Source of the DNA: Litsea cubeba | Lineage: Eukaryota > Streptophyta > Magnoliopsida > Laurales > Lauraceae | Length of the DNA stretch: 64,000 nucleotides | Direction of reading: 5' to 3' | Assembly (NCBI GenBank): GCA_012931725.1 | Contig: CM022950.1 | Location: 64,351,984-64,415,983, forward strand | Shown: one piece after another, positions 62,126-64,000 of the stretch | Numbering within the stretch: position 1 is the first letter of the stretch | Layout of the letters: every line of letters starts with the position of its first letter | Notes under the pieces: model-generated | Database searches by the model: none | Told to the model about the DNA's origin: nothing | The model's input: the letters and a program-made list of their open reading frames with translations, nothing else | Program-made: the position numbers and the translations under genes

Positions 62126-64000
62126 TTAGAATTCAGGGCAAGGGCCAATGCCCAACTGATGTCTCAATGTAATGAATCGATCATTTCCAAGGGGTTTAGT
62201 AAATAAGTCAGCCAACTGAGTATCTGTAGGTACAAAAATTAGTTCAATATTGCCTTGATCAGCATGGTCACGCAAAAAATGATAACGAATGTCAATGTGC
62301 TTAGTGCGAGAATGCTGAACAGGATTCTTAGAGATACTGATGGCACTGGAATTATCACACATGATGGGCATGCATTGTTGTGGAACATTATAGTCTAATA
62401 AAGTTTGTTTCATCCACAACAATTGAGCACAACAGCTACCAGCAGCTATGTATTCAGCCTCTGCAGTTGACAGAGACACTGAATTTTGCTTTTTGCTATG
62501 CCAAGCTACTAAGCAATTTCCTATGAAGTAGCAACATCCACTGGTGCTTTTTCTATCATCTATAGAGCCTGCCCAATCTGCATCACTATATCCCATTAAT
62601 TGAAGAGTTGAGTCACGGGGATACCAGATACCATAATGAGAAGTCCCATGAATGTATTTTATGATACGTTTAACAGCCTTATAGTGAGACTCTCGGGGAT
62701 CAGATTGATACCTAGCACATATTCCAACACTAAAAGATAGGTCTGGTCTGCTAGCTGTAAGGTAAAGAAGGCTTCCTATCATGCTTCTATACAGTTTCTG
62801 GTCTACTTTCTTACCTTGAAGGTCACTAGACAGTTTAGTGGAAGATCCCATGGGATTGCAGCTAGTCTTAGATTCTCCTAAGCCAAACTTTTTCACTATT
62901 TCTAGAGCAAACTTGGATTGACTAAGAAAGATACCATGATCAGTCTGACTAACTTGTAATCCTAGAAAGAACTGTAGAGGCCCTACCAGACTCATTTCAA
63001 AAGTGGAACTCATCAATTCAGAAAATCCTTGAGCTAGTTGATCAGAGGTGGATCCAAACACTATATCATCAACATATATCTGAGCAAGGAGAATATCTTT
63101 ATCAACCTTTTTAATGAAGAGGGTTTTGTCCACATTTCCACACATATAATCATTTTCAAGAAGATGACTTGTGAGCTTCTCATACCAGGCTCTAGGAGCT
63201 TGTTTAAGACCATAGAGAGCTTTCTTTAATTTAAACACATAGTCTGGGTGATGAGGATCTTCAAAACCTTCAGGTTGTGTAACATAAACATCTTCCTCTA
63301 TTTCACCATTTAGAAAGGCACTCTTCACATCCATTTGAAACAGTTTAATTCTCATGCTACTCGCATATGCCAGTAAAATTCGAATGGACTCCAAACGAGC
63401 TACAGGAGCAAAGGTTTCCTCAAAATCAACTCCTTCAACTTGAGCATATCCTTTGGCCACAAGTCTGGCTTTGTTTCTTATCACATTTCCTGATTCATCC
63501 AGCTTGTTCTTGAAAATCCATTTAGTGCCAATTTTACTTTTGCCTTCAGGAAGAGGTACAAGATCCCACACTTCATTCTTTCTAAACTGATTTAATTCTT
63601 CTTGCATGGCATCTATCCATTCAGACTTGGTTTCTGCTTCAGAGAAGTTCTTGGGCTCAATTTGTGAAACAAAAGAGTAGTGAGCACATAGATTATGAAC
63701 CTGTCTTCTTGTCATGACCCCACTTTTGATGTTTCCAATGATATTATCCAAGTTGTGATCTTTTAATAACTTTGTGGGCATACTAGAAGCAGAGGGGATT
63801 TTATCTTCAATTTCAGATGGAGTAGTCTGCTCAACTGATGTCTCTTCTTCATCATCATGAATAGCTTTCTTAATTTGATTCGTCTCATCTATCACAACAT
63901 GAGCTGACTCCATAACAGTCATGGATCTGAGGTTGAATACTCTATATGCCTTGCTTTTATCAGAGTATCCTAAGAAGATTCCTTCATCAGATTTGGAATC
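62126..64000 (-). CDS. Pol of element J (integrase end, reverse transcriptase, RNase H), partial
   Basis: An open frame from the right edge to the stop at 62126. It enters within the C-terminal integrase region (EGIFLGYSDKSKAYRVFNLR at about 63990-63925), so the methionine at 63922 is not a true start. Reverse transcriptase: EAKTKSEWIDAMQEEL, GTKWIFKNK, FEETFAPVARLESIR, QMDVKSAFLNG, LYGLKQAPRAWYE and the catalytic IYVDDIVFGS. RNase H: YSDADWAGS, STAEAEYIAAGSCCAQ, HIDIRYHFLRD, and LADLFTKPLG at the end. No stop or frameshift over about 625 codons, so it may be a recent insertion. Confidence 0.92.
   Translation of the reverse strand, partial: DSKSDEGIFLGYSDKSKAYRVFNLRSMTVMESAHVVIDETNQIKKAIHDDEEETSVEQTTPSEIEDKIPSASSMPTKLLKDHNLDNIIGNIKSGVMTRRQVHNLCAHYSFVSQIEPKNFSEAETKSEWIDAMQEELNQFRKNEVWDLVPLPEGKSKIGTKWIFKNKLDESGNVIRNKARLVAKGYAQVEGVDFEETFAPVARLESIRILLAYASSMRIKLFQMDVKSAFLNGEIEEDVYVTQPEGFEDPHHPDYVFKLKKALYGLKQAPRAWYEKLTSHLLENDYMCGNVDKTLFIKKVDKDILLAQIYVDDIVFGSTSDQLAQGFSELMSSTFEMSLVGPLQFFLGLQVSQTDHGIFLSQSKFALEIVKKFGLGESKTSCNPMGSSTKLSSDLQGKKVDQKLYRSMIGSLLYLTASRPDLSFSVGICARYQSDPRESHYKAVKRIIKYIHGTSHYGIWYPRDSTLQLMGYSDADWAGSIDDRKSTSGCCYFIGNCLVAWHSKKQNSVSLSTAEAEYIAAGSCCAQLLWMKQTLLDYNVPQQCMPIMCDNSSAISISKNPVQHSRTKHIDIRYHFLRDHADQGNIELIFVPTDTQLADLFTKPLGNDRFITLRHQLGIGPCPEF

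Larger units (their letters stand above)
60085..64000 (-). mobile_element. Sirevirus-like Ty1/copia element J, 3' part
   Basis: A minus-strand element whose 3' LTR (60085-61737) sits inside gag of element I. Polypurine tract and repeated tract-like motifs lie at 61738-62025, then pol to the right edge. Long LTRs and multiplied polypurine tracts suggest the Sirevirus/Maximus lineage; no env-like frame is present between pol and the LTR. The left target bases would be gttat (60080-60084). Confidence 0.85.

Overview
This is nuclear DNA of a flowering (seed) plant. It carries spliced exons with GT..AG introns, Ty1/copia and Ty3/gypsy LTR retrotransposons with tRNA-Met-type primer sites, RTE and L1 LINEs, tRNA-derived SINEs and small TIR elements. 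The very long, transposon-packed introns suggest a species with a large genome, possibly an early-diverging or woody angiosperm. The species cannot be fixed from the sequence alone.

The only host gene I can support is on the minus strand. It is an orthologue of the plant nucleolar DEAD-box ATP-dependent RNA helicase RH28 (yeast Drs1 type). Its start codon is at 48570. Twelve exons, with consistent phases and canonical splice sites, run leftward to 7467 and encode 517 residues, including every helicase motif from Q to VI. The C-terminal tail lies beyond the left edge, so the gene is longer than 41 kb. Introns 8 (21.1 kb), 11 (12.7 kb) and 12 (>7.4 kb) hold most of the mobile DNA in the window.

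Layout, left to right. Intron 12 holds copia element A (1-3470, cut by the edge) and a broken RTE LINE (3646-6271). Intron 11 holds an old L1 remnant (8190-10060), a long foldback repeat (12143-12752) and copia element D (14340-19894, the youngest, with one stop codon in its polyprotein). Intron 8 holds copia element B (23639-34671), which is split by copia element C (24894-30402). It also holds a 5'-truncated L1 (34878-36331), non-autonomous LTR element K (36962-41484, with a PIF/Harbinger-like insertion in one LTR) and a MITE (41778-42243). Introns 4, 6 and 7 hold two SINE-like copies and a local duplication. The promoter side (48571-48960) has a telo-box and GGCCCA motifs, as expected for a ribosome-biogenesis gene.

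Right of the gene is a transposon-only block. It contains a pol-less gypsy element G with two codon-phased minisatellites (49396-53266), and part of a related gypsy element H with an antisense reading frame that has its own TATA box (55010-57296). H is interrupted by copia element I (57297 onward), which is itself interrupted inside gag by Sirevirus-like element J (60085 to the right edge). There are no bacterial features, CRISPR arrays or rRNA genes, and no credible free-standing tRNA gene.
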